Of a DNA stretch of 64,000 nt, positions 9,871-19,887 are shown in pieces; position 1 is the stretch's first letter; each line of letters begins with the position of its first letter. Both the position numbers and the translations under genes were made by a program. This DNA is from DATBAT01 sp963824805 (lineage in GTDB: Bacteria; Acidobacteriota; Terriglobia; Terriglobales; Acidobacteriaceae), in assembly GCA_963824805.1 (NCBI GenBank), contig CAWGQZ010000067.1:12791-76790 (forward strand), read 5' to 3'. A model generated the notes under the pieces. It was not told the origin of the DNA. It ran no database searches and saw only the letters and a list, made by a program, of their open reading frames with translations.

Positions 9871-11067
9871 GTGCTGAAGACCCGTCTGGAATTCGTGCCG
9901 GCGCTCGATGGGGAGTTCTTCGCCCAGCTTCCAGCGGCTCCGGCTGTATTTGAGTTACGCGGAGAAGACGCCGGCTCCGAGCCCTATGTAACCAAGACGG
10001 CGAATCTGAAACGCCGGCTGCAGCGCTTACTTGGAGAACCTAAGGAACAAAGCAAACGGCTCAACCTGCGTGACCGTGTCCGCTGGGTTGAGTACACCGC
10101 AACCGGATCAGACTTCGAGTCAGGATTTCTGCTTTATCGAGTCATGCGGAAGGCTTTCCCTAAGACCTACGCTGACCGATTGCGCTTCCGTTTCGCGCCG
10201 CTGGTCAAGTTGCATCTGGATAACCAGTATCCCCGGGCTTCGATCACGACTCGACTGGGCTCCGGAGGGTCCTTATATTACGGTCCTTTTCTCTCGCGCA
10301 CCGCAGCCGAAAAGTTCGCCAACGATTCGTTGGACTTCTTCAAGATGCGGCGCTGTGTCGAGGATCTCAAACCTGATCCCCTGTTTCCGGGATGCATATA
10401 TTCCGAGATGAAAATGTGTCTGGCACCGTGTTTCAATGGCTGCACCGATGAAGACTATGCCGACGAGGTGAGTCGGGTGAGGAAGTACTTTGAAAGCAAG
10501 GGCGAGTCGCTGGTACGGGAAATCTCTGGTCAGCGGGACCAGGCATCTGCCAACCTGGAATTTGAAAATGCGGCAGCGCTGCACTCACGGCTGGATAAGC
10601 TGCATCCGATTCTGGCCCAGTTGCCCGAAATCGTCCGCCGCATCGACCATTTGGATGGACTTATGGTCCAGCCCAGCGCTGATGGGCAATGCGTTTGCTT
10701 CCTTCAAATTCAGGGTGGCCGGATATGCGATCCAATTCCCTTTCCTATCCAGGCAGCCGAACACGCCAAATCGCAATCTATGGAATCGAGGGTTCAAGCG
10801 GCCTTGGAAGGCATTTCCCCAGCCGCCTCAGCCAGTTCGCTGGAAACCATGGAGCACCTGGCTTTGCTAAAGCGTTGGTATTACCGGACAAACCGTACTG
10901 GAGAGGTGTTCTTCGTTGACGACAAAGGGTCGCTGCCCATGCGACGCGTAGTGCGGGGTATCGCCCGGGTATACCATGGGGAGAAGGCTCCAGTAGCCCA
11001 AACTGCACCAGTTGCGGTGCAAAATGAGCCCGGTTCGTTGTATACTCCCGAGCGCCCACCGTCTTAG
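9871..11067 (+). CDS. UvrC-like protein lacking the C-terminal nuclease half
   Basis: The 398-residue protein starts at GTG 9871. The N-terminus matches the GIY-YIG domain of UvrC in order (PAAPAVFELRG, YVTKTANLKRRLQRLL, RVRWVEYTATGSDFESGFLL), but the GIY/YVG motif is degenerate (AVFELR; YVTK in place of YVGK). It continues with the UvrC-type linker (SLYYGPFLSRTAAEKF, CIYSEMKMCLAPC) and a UVR-like helical hairpin (NLEFENAAALHSRLDKL). The RNase-H-like endonuclease domain and the tandem HhH region of true UvrC (~600 residues) are absent. It is therefore a truncated paralogue rather than the excision enzyme itself. The gene ends 1 bp before the next start, so they are likely coupled. Confidence 0.75.
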   Translation: MLKTRLEFVPALDGEFFAQLPAAPAVFELRGEDAGSEPYVTKTANLKRRLQRLLGEPKEQSKRLNLRDRVRWVEYTATGSDFESGFLLYRVMRKAFPKTYADRLRFRFAPLVKLHLDNQYPRASITTRLGSGGSLYYGPFLSRTAAEKFANDSLDFFKMRRCVEDLKPDPLFPGCIYSEMKMCLAPCFNGCTDEDYADEVSRVRKYFESKGESLVREISGQRDQASANLEFENAAALHSRLDKLHPILAQLPEIVRRIDHLDGLMVQPSADGQCVCFLQIQGGRICDPIPFPIQAAEHAKSQSMESRVQAALEGISPAASASSLETMEHLALLKRWYYRTNRTGEVFFVDDKGSLPMRRVVRGIARVYHGEKAPVAQTAPVAVQNEPGSLYTPERPPS

Positions 11068-11068
11068 T

Positions 11069-11935
11069 ATGAGTTCCGTCGCACAAATCGAACCTCAACA
11101 GTCGGGTATGGGCCGCCGTATGCCGCGTTGCCCGATTGCGGTTCCAGTGCGCGTAACGGTCGTCAGGGGTGGCGTGCCCAGCGCAATCCCAGGACGGTCA
11201 CTCGATTTGAGCGAGCGAGGCATCGCCGCCGTGCTGGCGGGAGAAGTCTCGCCGGGCGATCCCGTCGCAGTTGAGTTCCTTTTGCCGGAGATGGGCCTCG
11301 GCTTACACGCTAAAGCGACCGTCCGGCACCACGCGCCTTTGCGCTCCGGGCTGGAATTTCAGACATTGTCAGTTGAACAGCGCGCCATGATCCGCCGCTG
11401 GACCCACCGGGTGTTGACTCCGGAGACCGCGCCTCCGGCGGCGATCAGTGAAAGTCCGTTCAAGGAGATCTCGCGCAAGGTCACCGCACTTCAATATCTA
11501 AATAAGCTGCGGTCTCCGAAAGTGATGGCAACCGCTGCGGGTGCAGTCGTTCTTCTATTCCTGTTGACTTGGTGGCAATGGCAACGTGGCTGGCGCGAGC
11601 TTGAACTGGAGGCGCAGGGCCGGTCGATGGAGAGCAAAATACCAAGAATGACCTTGCCGCCAGGGGTGATGGAGCCGTTGCTTATCCATCGAGTCGACCC
11701 CGAGCTTCCAGAGGGGTCGAAAAAGGCGGGCGCGGTGCTGATGCGAGTGGTGATTGGACGAGACGGATCCGTAATCGACCAGCAACCGATCAGTGGCCCA
11801 AGTGCGATGCAGCGCGCGGCGATGGATTCAGTCCGCTACTGGCGCTTTCAACCTTATCGCGTGGAAGGGGCTCCGGTCGAAGTCGAAACCACTCTGGCGG
11901 TGGAATTCCAAGAGCAGCCCGCAGATGTCCGCTAG
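11069..11935 (+). CDS. PilZ - transmembrane - TonB C-terminal fusion protein
   Basis: The start ATG 11069 directly follows the UvrC-like stop. Residues ~15-120 are a PilZ domain with both c-di-GMP-binding motifs intact: RRMPR (RxxxR, residues 16-20) and DLSERG (DxSxxG). Residues ~155-175 form one transmembrane helix (TAAGAVVLLFLLTWWQW). Residues ~200-285 are a TonB C-terminal domain (AGAVLMRVVIGRDGSVID, SVRYWRFQPYRVEGAPVE). The predicted topology is cytoplasmic PilZ and periplasmic TonB end, so c-di-GMP might influence an outer-membrane or periplasmic process. The periplasmic linker is short compared with classical TonB. Confidence 0.85.
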   Translation: MSSVAQIEPQQSGMGRRMPRCPIAVPVRVTVVRGGVPSAIPGRSLDLSERGIAAVLAGEVSPGDPVAVEFLLPEMGLGLHAKATVRHHAPLRSGLEFQTLSVEQRAMIRRWTHRVLTPETAPPAAISESPFKEISRKVTALQYLNKLRSPKVMATAAGAVVLLFLLTWWQWQRGWRELELEAQGRSMESKIPRMTLPPGVMEPLLIHRVDPELPEGSKKAGAVLMRVVIGRDGSVIDQQPISGPSAMQRAAMDSVRYWRFQPYRVEGAPVEVETTLAVEFQEQPADVR

Positions 11936-11943
11936 GCAATTAC

Positions 11944-12321
11944 TTAGAAGTAACTCTTTCTTTGCGGAAGGCATGTAGCAGAATCGCGCTTCCGATAGCC
12001 AAAGCTGGCCACTGCTCCTAACGCCATCGTCTGAGCGAATTGCGGGCTCGGCTGAAGATAATCAGCAAACAACGCTGCCAGGGCAAACAATATCCCCAAA
12101 ACATTGAGCCATGCCGAATGACGGGCGGTGGGGGTGTGCTCCATTTTTCGGAGACGAGTTTGCAGCATTACAGCCGCGGCCCCGATGGCCGCGACGACCA
12201 CGATCGCCAGGGGACTGTAGAACGCCCGGCGGTTGGTGAACATCACTACCAGGGCCAGGCTTCCGCACAGCAATGCGGAGGCGATGACGGTCCAGCGGCG
12301 ATGAAGGGGACGTGGGGCCAT
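11944..12321 (-). CDS. Small membrane protein, unknown function
   Basis: The 125 residues contain three or four hydrophobic stretches: VIASALLCGSLALVVMF, YSPLAIVVVAAIGAAAVML, AWLNVLGILFALAALFA, and a weaker C-terminal one. A basic N-terminus (MAPRPLHRRW) suggests an inside orientation. It lies convergent with the PilZ-TonB gene. I recognise no family. Confidence 0.5.
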   Translation of the reverse strand: MAPRPLHRRWTVIASALLCGSLALVVMFTNRRAFYSPLAIVVVAAIGAAAVMLQTRLRKMEHTPTARHSAWLNVLGILFALAALFADYLQPSPQFAQTMALGAVASFGYRKRDSATCLPQRKSYF

Positions 12322-12467
12322 GGAAGCTGATCGCGCTAAGAAATCTTATCTTGCCAGAAGGGTTCCGCGCTAACAGAAAGACGAGCAGGAGGTTGTTGGG
12401 TGGACACTCCCGCCCATCGACATAAATAGGCAAAGTGTTCCAGAAACGGCAAGTCACTTGCCGCCGC

Positions 12468-12489
12468 GGGCGGGCAGAAGTGCCCGCCC
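12468..12489. repeat. GC-rich palindromic repeat, copy 1
   Basis: GGGCGGGCA-GAAG-TGCCCGCCC, a perfect 9-bp stem followed by TACATT, lies just downstream of the aldehyde dehydrogenase end. It belongs to the dispersed palindrome family also seen at 14618, 14704, 27099, 36490, 36845 and 56383. Confidence 0.75.
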
Positions 12490-12505
12490 TACATTGGCAT
12501 AATGT

Positions 12506-14012
12506 TTACAGCGCCGCGCAGACGGCCTTTACTTCGGTGTACATCTCGAGTGCATCACGGCCCATTTCGCGGCCCCATCCCGACTGTTTGTAGCCACCGA
12601 AGGGCAATGCCGCGTCGAAGATGTTGTAGCAGTTGATCCACACCGTTCCGGCACGCATCTTTGCGGCGAGACGGTGGGCCCTTCTGAATGTCTCTGGTCC
12701 AAACACCAGCCGCTAGGCCATAGACGGTATCGTTGGCTTGTTGGACCAAATCGTCCGCATCCTTGAAGGGAATCGCTGTCACAACCGGTCCGAAGATTTC
12801 TTCCTGCACAACTTTCATCTTCTCGCTAGTGTTGACCAGCACGGTCGGTTTGACGAAATAGCCTTTGTCGCCATGACGGCCGCCGCCAACCACAGCCTTG
12901 GCTCCTTCGGAGAAACCTGAGTCGAGGTAGCCGCAGACGCGGTTCATCTGCTCCTCGGAGACCAGCGGACCCATATCAGTCGAGGCATCCATCCCTGACC
13001 CGAGGTTGATCTTCTGCGCGCGTTCCGCGACGCCATCGACGACTTTGTCGAAAATATTCTTTTCGACAAAGAGCCGCGATCCGGCACAGCAGCATTGTCC
13101 GTGATTGAAGAAGATGGCGCTGGCCGAACCTGCGATAGCGGCTTCGACATCGACGTCTCCGAAAACCACATTGGGAGACTTGCCGCCCAACTCCAGCGAT
13201 ACTTTCTTTAGATTGCCGGCGGCCGCCTGCAGCACCAGTTTTCCCACTTCGGTCGATCCGGTAAAAGCGACCTTGTCGACATCTGGATGCGCAGCCAAAG
13301 CAGCGCCTGCGGTTTCACCGTATCCCGGGACAATATTGACCACGCCGTCTGGAATGCCGGCTTCCTGAATCAGTTCACCTAACCGCAGACAGGAGAGCGG
13401 GGTTTGCTCGGCAGGCTTCAGCACCACGGTGCATCCGGTGGCCAAGGCCGGGCCCAGCTTCCAGGCCGCCATCAACAGCGGGAAATTCCAGGGGATGATC
13501 TGGCCCACAACTCCAACCGGCTCGCGCAGCGTGTAGGCGAGGTACTTCGCGCCCGGAGTATAAGGCACAGAAATCGGAATGGTGGTGCCTTCAATCTTGG
13601 TAGACCAGCCAGCCATGTAGCGGAACAGATCAACGGCCAGAGGGATGTCGGCGGCTCGCGCGACCTTCAACGGCTTGCCATTATCGAGTGTCTCGAGGGT
13701 GGCGAACTCTTCGAGGTTTTCTTCCAGCAAGTCCGCCAGTTTCCAGATGAGGCGGCCCCGTTCGGAGGCAGTCAGCTTCGACCAGGGCCCGGTCTCAAAG
13801 GCGGCACGGGCTGCCTTGACGGCACGGTCGATGTCTTCACGATCTCCTTCGGCAACATGGGCGAGCACCTCGCCGGTAGCCGGATTGAAAGTCGGAAAAG
13901 TCTTTCCCGAGGCCGCATCCACCCACTTTCCATTAATCAGCATTTGGTGTTTGCGGGAAACAAAATCCATCACGCGATTGTCAGGTTCGACTAGCTTCAG
14001 CGCGGTTGCCAT
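12506..14012 (-). pseudogene. NAD(P)-dependent aldehyde dehydrogenase, one frameshift near the C-terminus
   Basis: It starts at ATG 14012 with GGAGGATCC upstream. The frame covers the cofactor and catalytic domains of the class 1/2 ALDH family: IIPWNFPLLMAAWK, FTGSTEVGKLVLQAAAG, the general-base glutamate in LELGGKSPNVVF and the catalytic cysteine in NHGQCCCAGSR. It breaks after VWTRDIQK and resumes one base later as AHRLAAKMRAGTVWINCYN, PFGGYKQSGWGREMG and TEVKAVCAAL. One extra G in the GGG at ~12678-12682 explains the break. The corrected protein has ~500 residues, normal for the family. It would oxidise an aldehyde to its acid; the substrate is not predictable. As written, the product lacks the oligomerisation tail. 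Confidence 0.9.
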
Positions 14013-14116
14013 AAGGATCCTCCTAAATAGAGTGCGGAAATCCGCTGCGAATTGTAGCTCATTTCCTAACCCCGGACCAAGGAAGTTGGTGTCTGGGAAC
14101 TGCCAGTGGGCTTCGG

Positions 14117-14607
14117 TTCCTTCCTGCGGTTGGCACAGCGGCCCCCGAGTTTAGCCTTCCGTCTCAGGATAGCCCGCAGTCAGCTTGAAGGATTTTCGCG
14201 GCAAGTGGGTGGTGCTTTACTTCTATCCCAAAGACATGACAACGGGATGCACCATAGAGGCCCACAATTTTCAGCGCGACCAGCCTGAGTACGCCAAAAA
14301 AAGTGCGGTGGTGCTGGGGGTGAGTGTCGACTCAGTCGACTCTCATAAACAGTTCTGTACCAAGGAAGGCCTGAATTTCAAGCTTCTTTCTGACAGCACG
14401 CACGAGGTCGCCAAAGCGTACGGGTCAGTAATGAATTTCGGAGTAACCGAAGTAGCGGCCCGCAACACCTTCATCATCGATCCGCAAGGGAAGATCGTAA
14501 AGACCTACACCTCAGTAGATCCCAAAAAACACAGCGAAGAAGTTCTGGCGGCTTTGAACGATTTAGAGAACAGTGGCCAGCAGACGGATACTCCAGTCCA
14601 GCCATAG
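14117..14607 (+). pseudogene. Bcp/AhpC-TSA-type peroxiredoxin, frameshifted near the 5' end
   Basis: The main frame (14185-14607) begins inside the domain: LKDFRGKWVVLYFYPKDMTT, then GCTIEAHNF with the peroxidatic cysteine, and SRNT-like ARNTFIIDPQGKI. The missing N-terminus (FLPAVGTAAPEFSLPSQDSP) is found in the preceding frame from ~14117. Adding one G at CAGTCAG near 14180 joins the parts as SPQVSLKDFRG. No ATG, GTG or TTG suits the upstream frame, so the true start may be affected too. The intact enzyme would reduce H2O2 and organic peroxides using thioredoxin. It is divergent from the aldehyde dehydrogenase. Confidence 0.8.
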
Positions 14608-14617
14608 CGGACGTAGA

Positions 14618-14635
14618 GCGGACACTCTTGTCCGC
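14618..14635. repeat. GC-rich palindromic repeat, copy 2
   Basis: GCGGACA-CTCT-TGTCCGC, 11 bp after the peroxiredoxin stop. It may double as a terminator-like structure, although no T-run follows. Confidence 0.7.
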
Positions 14636-14703
14636 CCGGGATCGGCACCTCACCTCAAGACCGTACAAACCGATCGGGACGCCTGAGACTCTCCTGGCGG
14701 CCA

Positions 14704-14721
14704 GGCGGACAAGGGTCCGCC
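14704..14721. repeat. GC-rich palindromic repeat, copy 3
   Basis: GGCGGAC-AAGG-GTCCGCC, between the peroxiredoxin and jag 3' ends and in the same gap as copy 2. Two copies ~70 bp apart suggest a paired unit. Confidence 0.7.
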
Positions 14722-14728
14722 CACATTC

Positions 14729-15262
14729 TCATCGCCGACGCGAATCCACCCGGGTCGTGGGTTTCTGCCCCTTGGGATAAACCACCACAAATCTGCGCGT
14801 ACCTTCGCCTTCGCTTTCCGTGACTAGGTCTTCCTGTTCCCGCAACGCCAAATGCACAATGCGCCGCTCGCGCGAAGACATCGGCGCGAACTGATAAGAG
14901 ACGCCCGAAGACCGAACTTTGTCGGCGGCTACTTTCGCCGCCATGCGCAACTCTTCCAGCCGAAGCGACCGCTGGTTGCGGCAGTCAAAACAAATCTTCT
15001 CGTGTTCATTGCCAGGCAGGCGCAACATTTCGAGTGCCAGCAACTCCAGCGAGCGAAGCAATTCGCCGCCACGCTCCAAAAGCAATCCGGAATCCGGCCC
15101 CGCGAAATCCACCAGGATCTCCGGGCGCTCCCAATCGCGCTCCTCCGGCAGCGGCGGATCGACGGTGATGCGGTACTTCAACCGCAAGCCGCCGTGGTTC
15201 ACCACTCCGGTCAAAAACTCGTTGATCTTGTTTGCCGCAGCAACTTTATCTGGAATCGCCAT
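14729..15262 (-). CDS. jag: Jag/KhpB-like RNA-binding protein (KH - R3H)
   Basis: The 177-residue protein lies 48 bp downstream of yidC, the classical position of jag. The N-terminal half looks like the KH part (ILVDFAGPDSGLLLERGGEL, with a GxxG-like turn). The C-terminal half is an R3H domain (MSSRERRIVHLALREQEDLV, then ESEGEGTRRFVVVYP). It lacks the long Jag_N domain of Firmicutes proteins. It probably binds RNA in the cytoplasm as a partner of a small KH protein; that partner is not encoded here. Confidence 0.8.
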   Translation of the reverse strand: MAIPDKVAAANKINEFLTGVVNHGGLRLKYRITVDPPLPEERDWERPEILVDFAGPDSGLLLERGGELLRSLELLALEMLRLPGNEHEKICFDCRNQRSLRLEELRMAAKVAADKVRSSGVSYQFAPMSSRERRIVHLALREQEDLVTESEGEGTRRFVVVYPKGQKPTTRVDSRRR

Positions 15263-15310
15263 AGACGTCCTCGACTGTCAGCCCTCGGCTACGAACGAAA
15301 GGCTCTGAAC

Positions 15311-17077
15311 TTACTTCTCTTTCTTCCTCGCCCGCTTGGCCGCAATCTCGCGCATCTCGCGCCCCAGGCTGGTCCGGTTCATGATGGACTGCTGCACAAT
15401 TCCAATCAGATTGCCTTCGGACCAATACAGGCCCAGCCCCGAAGGAAGATTAAAGCTCATAATCCCCAGCATCATCGGCATCATCAGCGTCATCATCTTC
15501 TGTTGTGCCGGATCCATGCCGGTCTGCGGCGTCATCCGCTGCATGATGAACATGCTGACCACAATACCAATCGGAATCAGATAATACGGGTCCGGCGACG
15601 ACAAATCGCTGATCCACAGCCAGCTTGCGTGCCTCAGATCGAGCGCCGAACCCAGCATTCCGTAGTACGCAAACAGAAACGGCAATTGGATAAGCATGGG
15701 TAGGCACCCGCCCAGAGGGCTTACGCCCGCCTGGCGCTGCAGATCCATGATTTCCTTGTTCATCTCCTGCTTTCGTGGGTCGCGCATGCTGTACTTCTTA
15801 TATTTTTCTTGGATCGCCTTGATCTGGGGTTGGATGCGTTGCATCTTCAGCATCGATTTCATGCTGGTAATGCGCAGGGGCAGCAGGACCAGATTGATGA
15901 TCAGCGTCTGCAGGACAATCGCCCAGCCCCAGTTGCGGATGATGTGCTCGTGCGTCCACTTTAGCCACAGGAACAACGGCCGCGCAATCACCGAGAAGAA
16001 CCCAAAGTTAACCAGGCTGCGCAAGTCCTGCGCCGCCCCGGTCACCGTGGGGACTGGAACTGACTCCAAGACTTGTAGCGACTTCGGCCCCACGTAGAGG
16101 CGTTCAATCGTCGGCCCCTTCAAATTGCCGACTGCCGCTCCCAATACATCGACCCTGGTGGTTTCCTGCGGGTTCGGCTTCTTAGGATCCTTGGGTATAT
16201 CCAGAGGATTCCGTAGCGTAACCAGGGTGGAGCCCGCGGGGTCATCCGGAATGAACACCGCAGAAAAATATTGATCGGCCACGGCAGCCCAGTTGAATGG
16301 ACCAGCCACCGTCCCTCCGCCACTGATTTTCTTGATTGCCAGGCGTTCGGTGTCGCCATTGTTCTGATGTTCGATCTGGCTTGAGCTATAAGAAGCCGCG
16401 CTAAGCTGGTCGCCGATTCCGGCCGGCCACATCGGAAGGGCGCTGACTACGGTTCCCTTCTGGATCACCGAACTTTCCAGACTCAACACGTAAGACTTAT
16501 CGAAGTGGAATGTTTTACGGATGGAAACATCCTGGTCGGAATACTCAAATGTCAGATCGGTAGGCGCGGTTTGATTTCCAGTCTTTGAAGGTTCGTAGAG
16601 TACCGTATTGATCTTGTTACGCAGCCCCTCGTCCCAAGCCCACAGCGAGAGCGGATAGCCGTACTTTGCCGCCGCCGCGGTGTTAACCAAATCGAGCTTC
16701 TGGCCGTGATTATCGGTGTAATCCTTCAGGACCCAAGACTTCACCCGTCCGCCCTGGTTGGTGAAGGTGATCTTGTAAACATCGTTTTCTACGACTGTCT
16801 CTTGTTCCGAAGCCGCTTGCTTGATGGAACCAGCCGCCCGCAGAGCTGCTTCCGTCCTAACCACTGACGGCGCTGCAGCCGCAGTCTGTGGGACCGGGGC
16901 TGCCGGAGGATTCTCCGGCTTCAACGGGGCCGGGGCGGTGGAGGGTGTCTGGGTTTGCGGAAAATACTTCTTGATCAGCGGCTGGGAAAGGATAATGACG
17001 AGAAAGGTCAGAGCGAAGACGATCAGCAGTCGCCGCTCCATGCCGGGTTCTTGTTGGGGATTAGGAAATTCTGGCAA
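15311..17077 (-). CDS. yidC: Membrane protein insertase YidC
   Basis: The 588-residue product has an N-terminal anchor (RLLIVFALTFLVIILSQPLI), a large periplasmic beta domain (~residues 85-340) as in Gram-negative YidC, then the conserved five-helix insertase core with WGWAIVLQTLIINLVLLPL, the cytoplasmic coiled coil (KAIQEKYKKYSMRDPRKQ), GVSPLGGCLPMLIQLPFLFA and a basic tail (RARKKEK). It inserts proteins into the inner membrane with or without SecYEG. The start overlaps the yidD end by 17 bp, which suggests translational coupling in the order rpmH-rnpA-yidD-yidC-jag. Confidence 0.97.
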   Translation of the reverse strand: MPEFPNPQQEPGMERRLLIVFALTFLVIILSQPLIKKYFPQTQTPSTAPAPLKPENPPAAPVPQTAAAAPSVVRTEAALRAAGSIKQAASEQETVVENDVYKITFTNQGGRVKSWVLKDYTDNHGQKLDLVNTAAAAKYGYPLSLWAWDEGLRNKINTVLYEPSKTGNQTAPTDLTFEYSDQDVSIRKTFHFDKSYVLSLESSVIQKGTVVSALPMWPAGIGDQLSAASYSSSQIEHQNNGDTERLAIKKISGGGTVAGPFNWAAVADQYFSAVFIPDDPAGSTLVTLRNPLDIPKDPKKPNPQETTRVDVLGAAVGNLKGPTIERLYVGPKSLQVLESVPVPTVTGAAQDLRSLVNFGFFSVIARPLFLWLKWTHEHIIRNWGWAIVLQTLIINLVLLPLRITSMKSMLKMQRIQPQIKAIQEKYKKYSMRDPRKQEMNKEIMDLQRQAGVSPLGGCLPMLIQLPFLFAYYGMLGSALDLRHASWLWISDLSSPDPYYLIPIGIVVSMFIMQRMTPQTGMDPAQQKMMTLMMPMMLGIMSFNLPSGLGLYWSEGNLIGIVQQSIMNRTSLGREMREIAAKRARKKEK

Positions 17078-17360
17078 GTTGTCTACTCAATGACTGCAAA
17101 GCCCAATGTCTTGATCGATGCGGTTGCGCCGGGACTGCTTTCACCACAGGATCGAGGCCGCCCTTCACGAACGGATGGCAGCGCAGTAATCTCCATCCGG
17201 CCATCCACCCTCCGCGCAGCACGCCATAACGTTCCACTGCTTCCATCGCATACTCAGAACAAGTCGGCACATAGCGGCACGACATGGGCAAAAGCGGCGA
17301 AATCGCCCACTTATACCCTCGCAGGATGGAAAGCATCGCAACTTTGCTGATTTCACCCAT
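17061..17360 (-). CDS. yidD: Membrane protein insertion efficiency factor YidD
   Basis: The 99-residue product shows the family core LRGYKWAISPLLPMSCRYVP, TCSEYAMEAVERYG and GWRLLRCHPFVKGGLDPV. YidD is a small membrane-associated protein that aids YidC-dependent insertion. It lies 5 bp after rnpA and overlaps yidC. The first methionine (17360) is used; a second at MLSILRG is possible. Confidence 0.95.
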   Translation of the reverse strand: MGEISKVAMLSILRGYKWAISPLLPMSCRYVPTCSEYAMEAVERYGVLRGGWMAGWRLLRCHPFVKGGLDPVVKAVPAQPHRSRHWALQSLSRQLARIS

Positions 17361-17365
17361 GAACT

Positions 17366-17761
17366 CTAGAGTCGCTTTCCGTTAGTGCCGCCATCCCCAA
17401 GCTTCTCAGTGATGGTTCGAAACGCTTTCGCGATTTCCTCGCGCAAAATTGGAAATTCCGCCTTTAACAAGGACTTCTTCGGATTGATCACCACGTCAAC
17501 CGGGACACCGATCGCCACGCCGTGCAACCGGACCGCTTCCCGCAGCCGGCGCTTCATCCGATTCCGCTCAACCGCTCCGCCCAGGGCGCGGCTTACGGTA
17601 AACCCTATCCGGACGCTGTCGCTTTCCGCCCGCCGCAAGTAGAACACGGTCATATGCGAAGCGAAGTGGCGGCGACCCAGCTTATAGACACTTTGAAAGT
17701 CAGAATGCCGCAAGAGCCGCGCGCTGCGCGGGAACCCGGAATCCTGGCTGCGACTGGACAC
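17366..17761 (-). CDS. rnpA: Ribonuclease P protein component
   Basis: Family blocks are FPRSARLLRHSDFQSVYKLG, FYLRRAESDSVRIGFTVSRA and the RNA-binding RNR motif ERNRMKRRLREAVR. The protein pairs with the catalytic RNase P RNA to mature tRNA 5' ends. I chose GTG 17761 because a GGGAG sits 7 nt upstream and the length (131 residues) is then normal. The frame also opens at GTG 17824, which would add 21 residues without a ribosome site. Confidence 0.93.
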   Translation of the reverse strand: MSSRSQDSGFPRSARLLRHSDFQSVYKLGRRHFASHMTVFYLRRAESDSVRIGFTVSRALGGAVERNRMKRRLREAVRLHGVAIGVPVDVVINPKKSLLKAEFPILREEIAKAFRTITEKLGDGGTNGKRL

Positions 17762-17844
17762 ATCCCCACTCCCGCCAGGAGCGTTAGCGCCCACCACTTG
17801 CAATCCAAGTCTGAATGCGGACACCTGTCCGGGAAAAGGGCCTT

Positions 17845-18000
17845 CTATTCACGGAATCCGGGCTTTACTGCCACCCGTTTACGGCCCTTGGCGCGCCGGC
17901 GCGAGATTACGGCACGGCCGCTCTTGGTTTTCATCCGAGTGCGGAATCCGTGGGTCTTAGACCGGTGGCGCCGGTTGGGCTGGAAAGTGCGCTTGGGCAT
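17845..18000 (-). CDS. rpmH: Ribosomal protein bL34
   Basis: The 51-residue basic protein reads MPKRTFQPNRRHRSKTHGFR, then RMKTKSGRAVISRRRAKGRK, the invariant L34 pattern, with a short C-terminal extension (VAVKPGFRE). It is the first gene of the minus-strand rpmH-rnpA-yidD-yidC-jag cluster and is divergent from dnaA, the common bacterial arrangement around the origin. It was found by translating the complement; it is short enough to be missed by length-filtered gene calling. Confidence 0.97.
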   Translation of the reverse strand: MPKRTFQPNRRHRSKTHGFRTRMKTKSGRAVISRRRAKGRKRVAVKPGFRE

Positions 18001-18286
18001 GAACTGTGGGTGCTCCTGATTCCTTCAAATGTCTGGAATGCGAAAGAAAAGTATAAATGACCAGCGCCAGACGGGCAAACGCCCGGTTTCCATTTGTCGG
18101 TCTTCTTCACCATTCCCTTGCAGGAAAATCGTCGCGCGATTTATAGCGCATTCGCATCGAATTTTTTTCTCAAGCAAACCATTTCGGACCAGTGCGTCAA
18201 CTTTTTGCCGGACTTCAGGCTACCCCCGCGAGTCGCGCGTCATCGCAAGAACTGCACAAGTCGCGCGGCAGTTATAAAGTGAACAC

Positions 18287-18379
18287 TTGACAGAAAATTG
18301 TTTCGAGTTCTGAATCGTATGGGCGAGAAAAAATCTTCGCGGAAGATTTTCTTAAAGCGAAAAAATTTTGTGCTAGTAT
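18287..18379 (+). promoter_or_regulatory. dnaA upstream control region: promoter elements and palindrome
   Basis: Between rpmH and dnaA (507 bp without a gene) lie a perfect TTGACA (18287-18292) with only a poor -10 partner (CTGAAT at 18310), a perfect palindrome AAAATCTTC-GCG-GAAGATTTT (18330-18350), and an extended -10 TGCTAGTAT (18371-18379). The palindrome placed just before the extended -10 suggests an operator for dnaA transcription. I see no consensus DnaA boxes in this stretch. All of this is pattern-based. Confidence 0.4.
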
Positions 18380-18507
18380 GCGGGACTGGTTGAGTTCTCT
18401 GAAGTCATCCGTCCCCTAGGAATACTGCTCGGTAGCTTGCGGATTTTTTCTCTCACATGATAATGAGTTGCACCAGCCGTTAGTCGGCTTACTTGAAGAT
18501 TTCTCTT

Positions 18508-19887
<1,380 letters not shown>

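Noticed and set aside
14852..15703. Long plus-strand frame opposite jag and yidC
   Set aside because: It is the mirror of two well-supported minus-strand genes, with no ribosome site and an Arg/His-rich composition typical of shadow frames.
18001..18507. Origin of replication directly upstream of dnaA
   Set aside because: I find no DnaA-box-like nonamers there; the dnaA-dnaN gap has better, though imperfect, matches.
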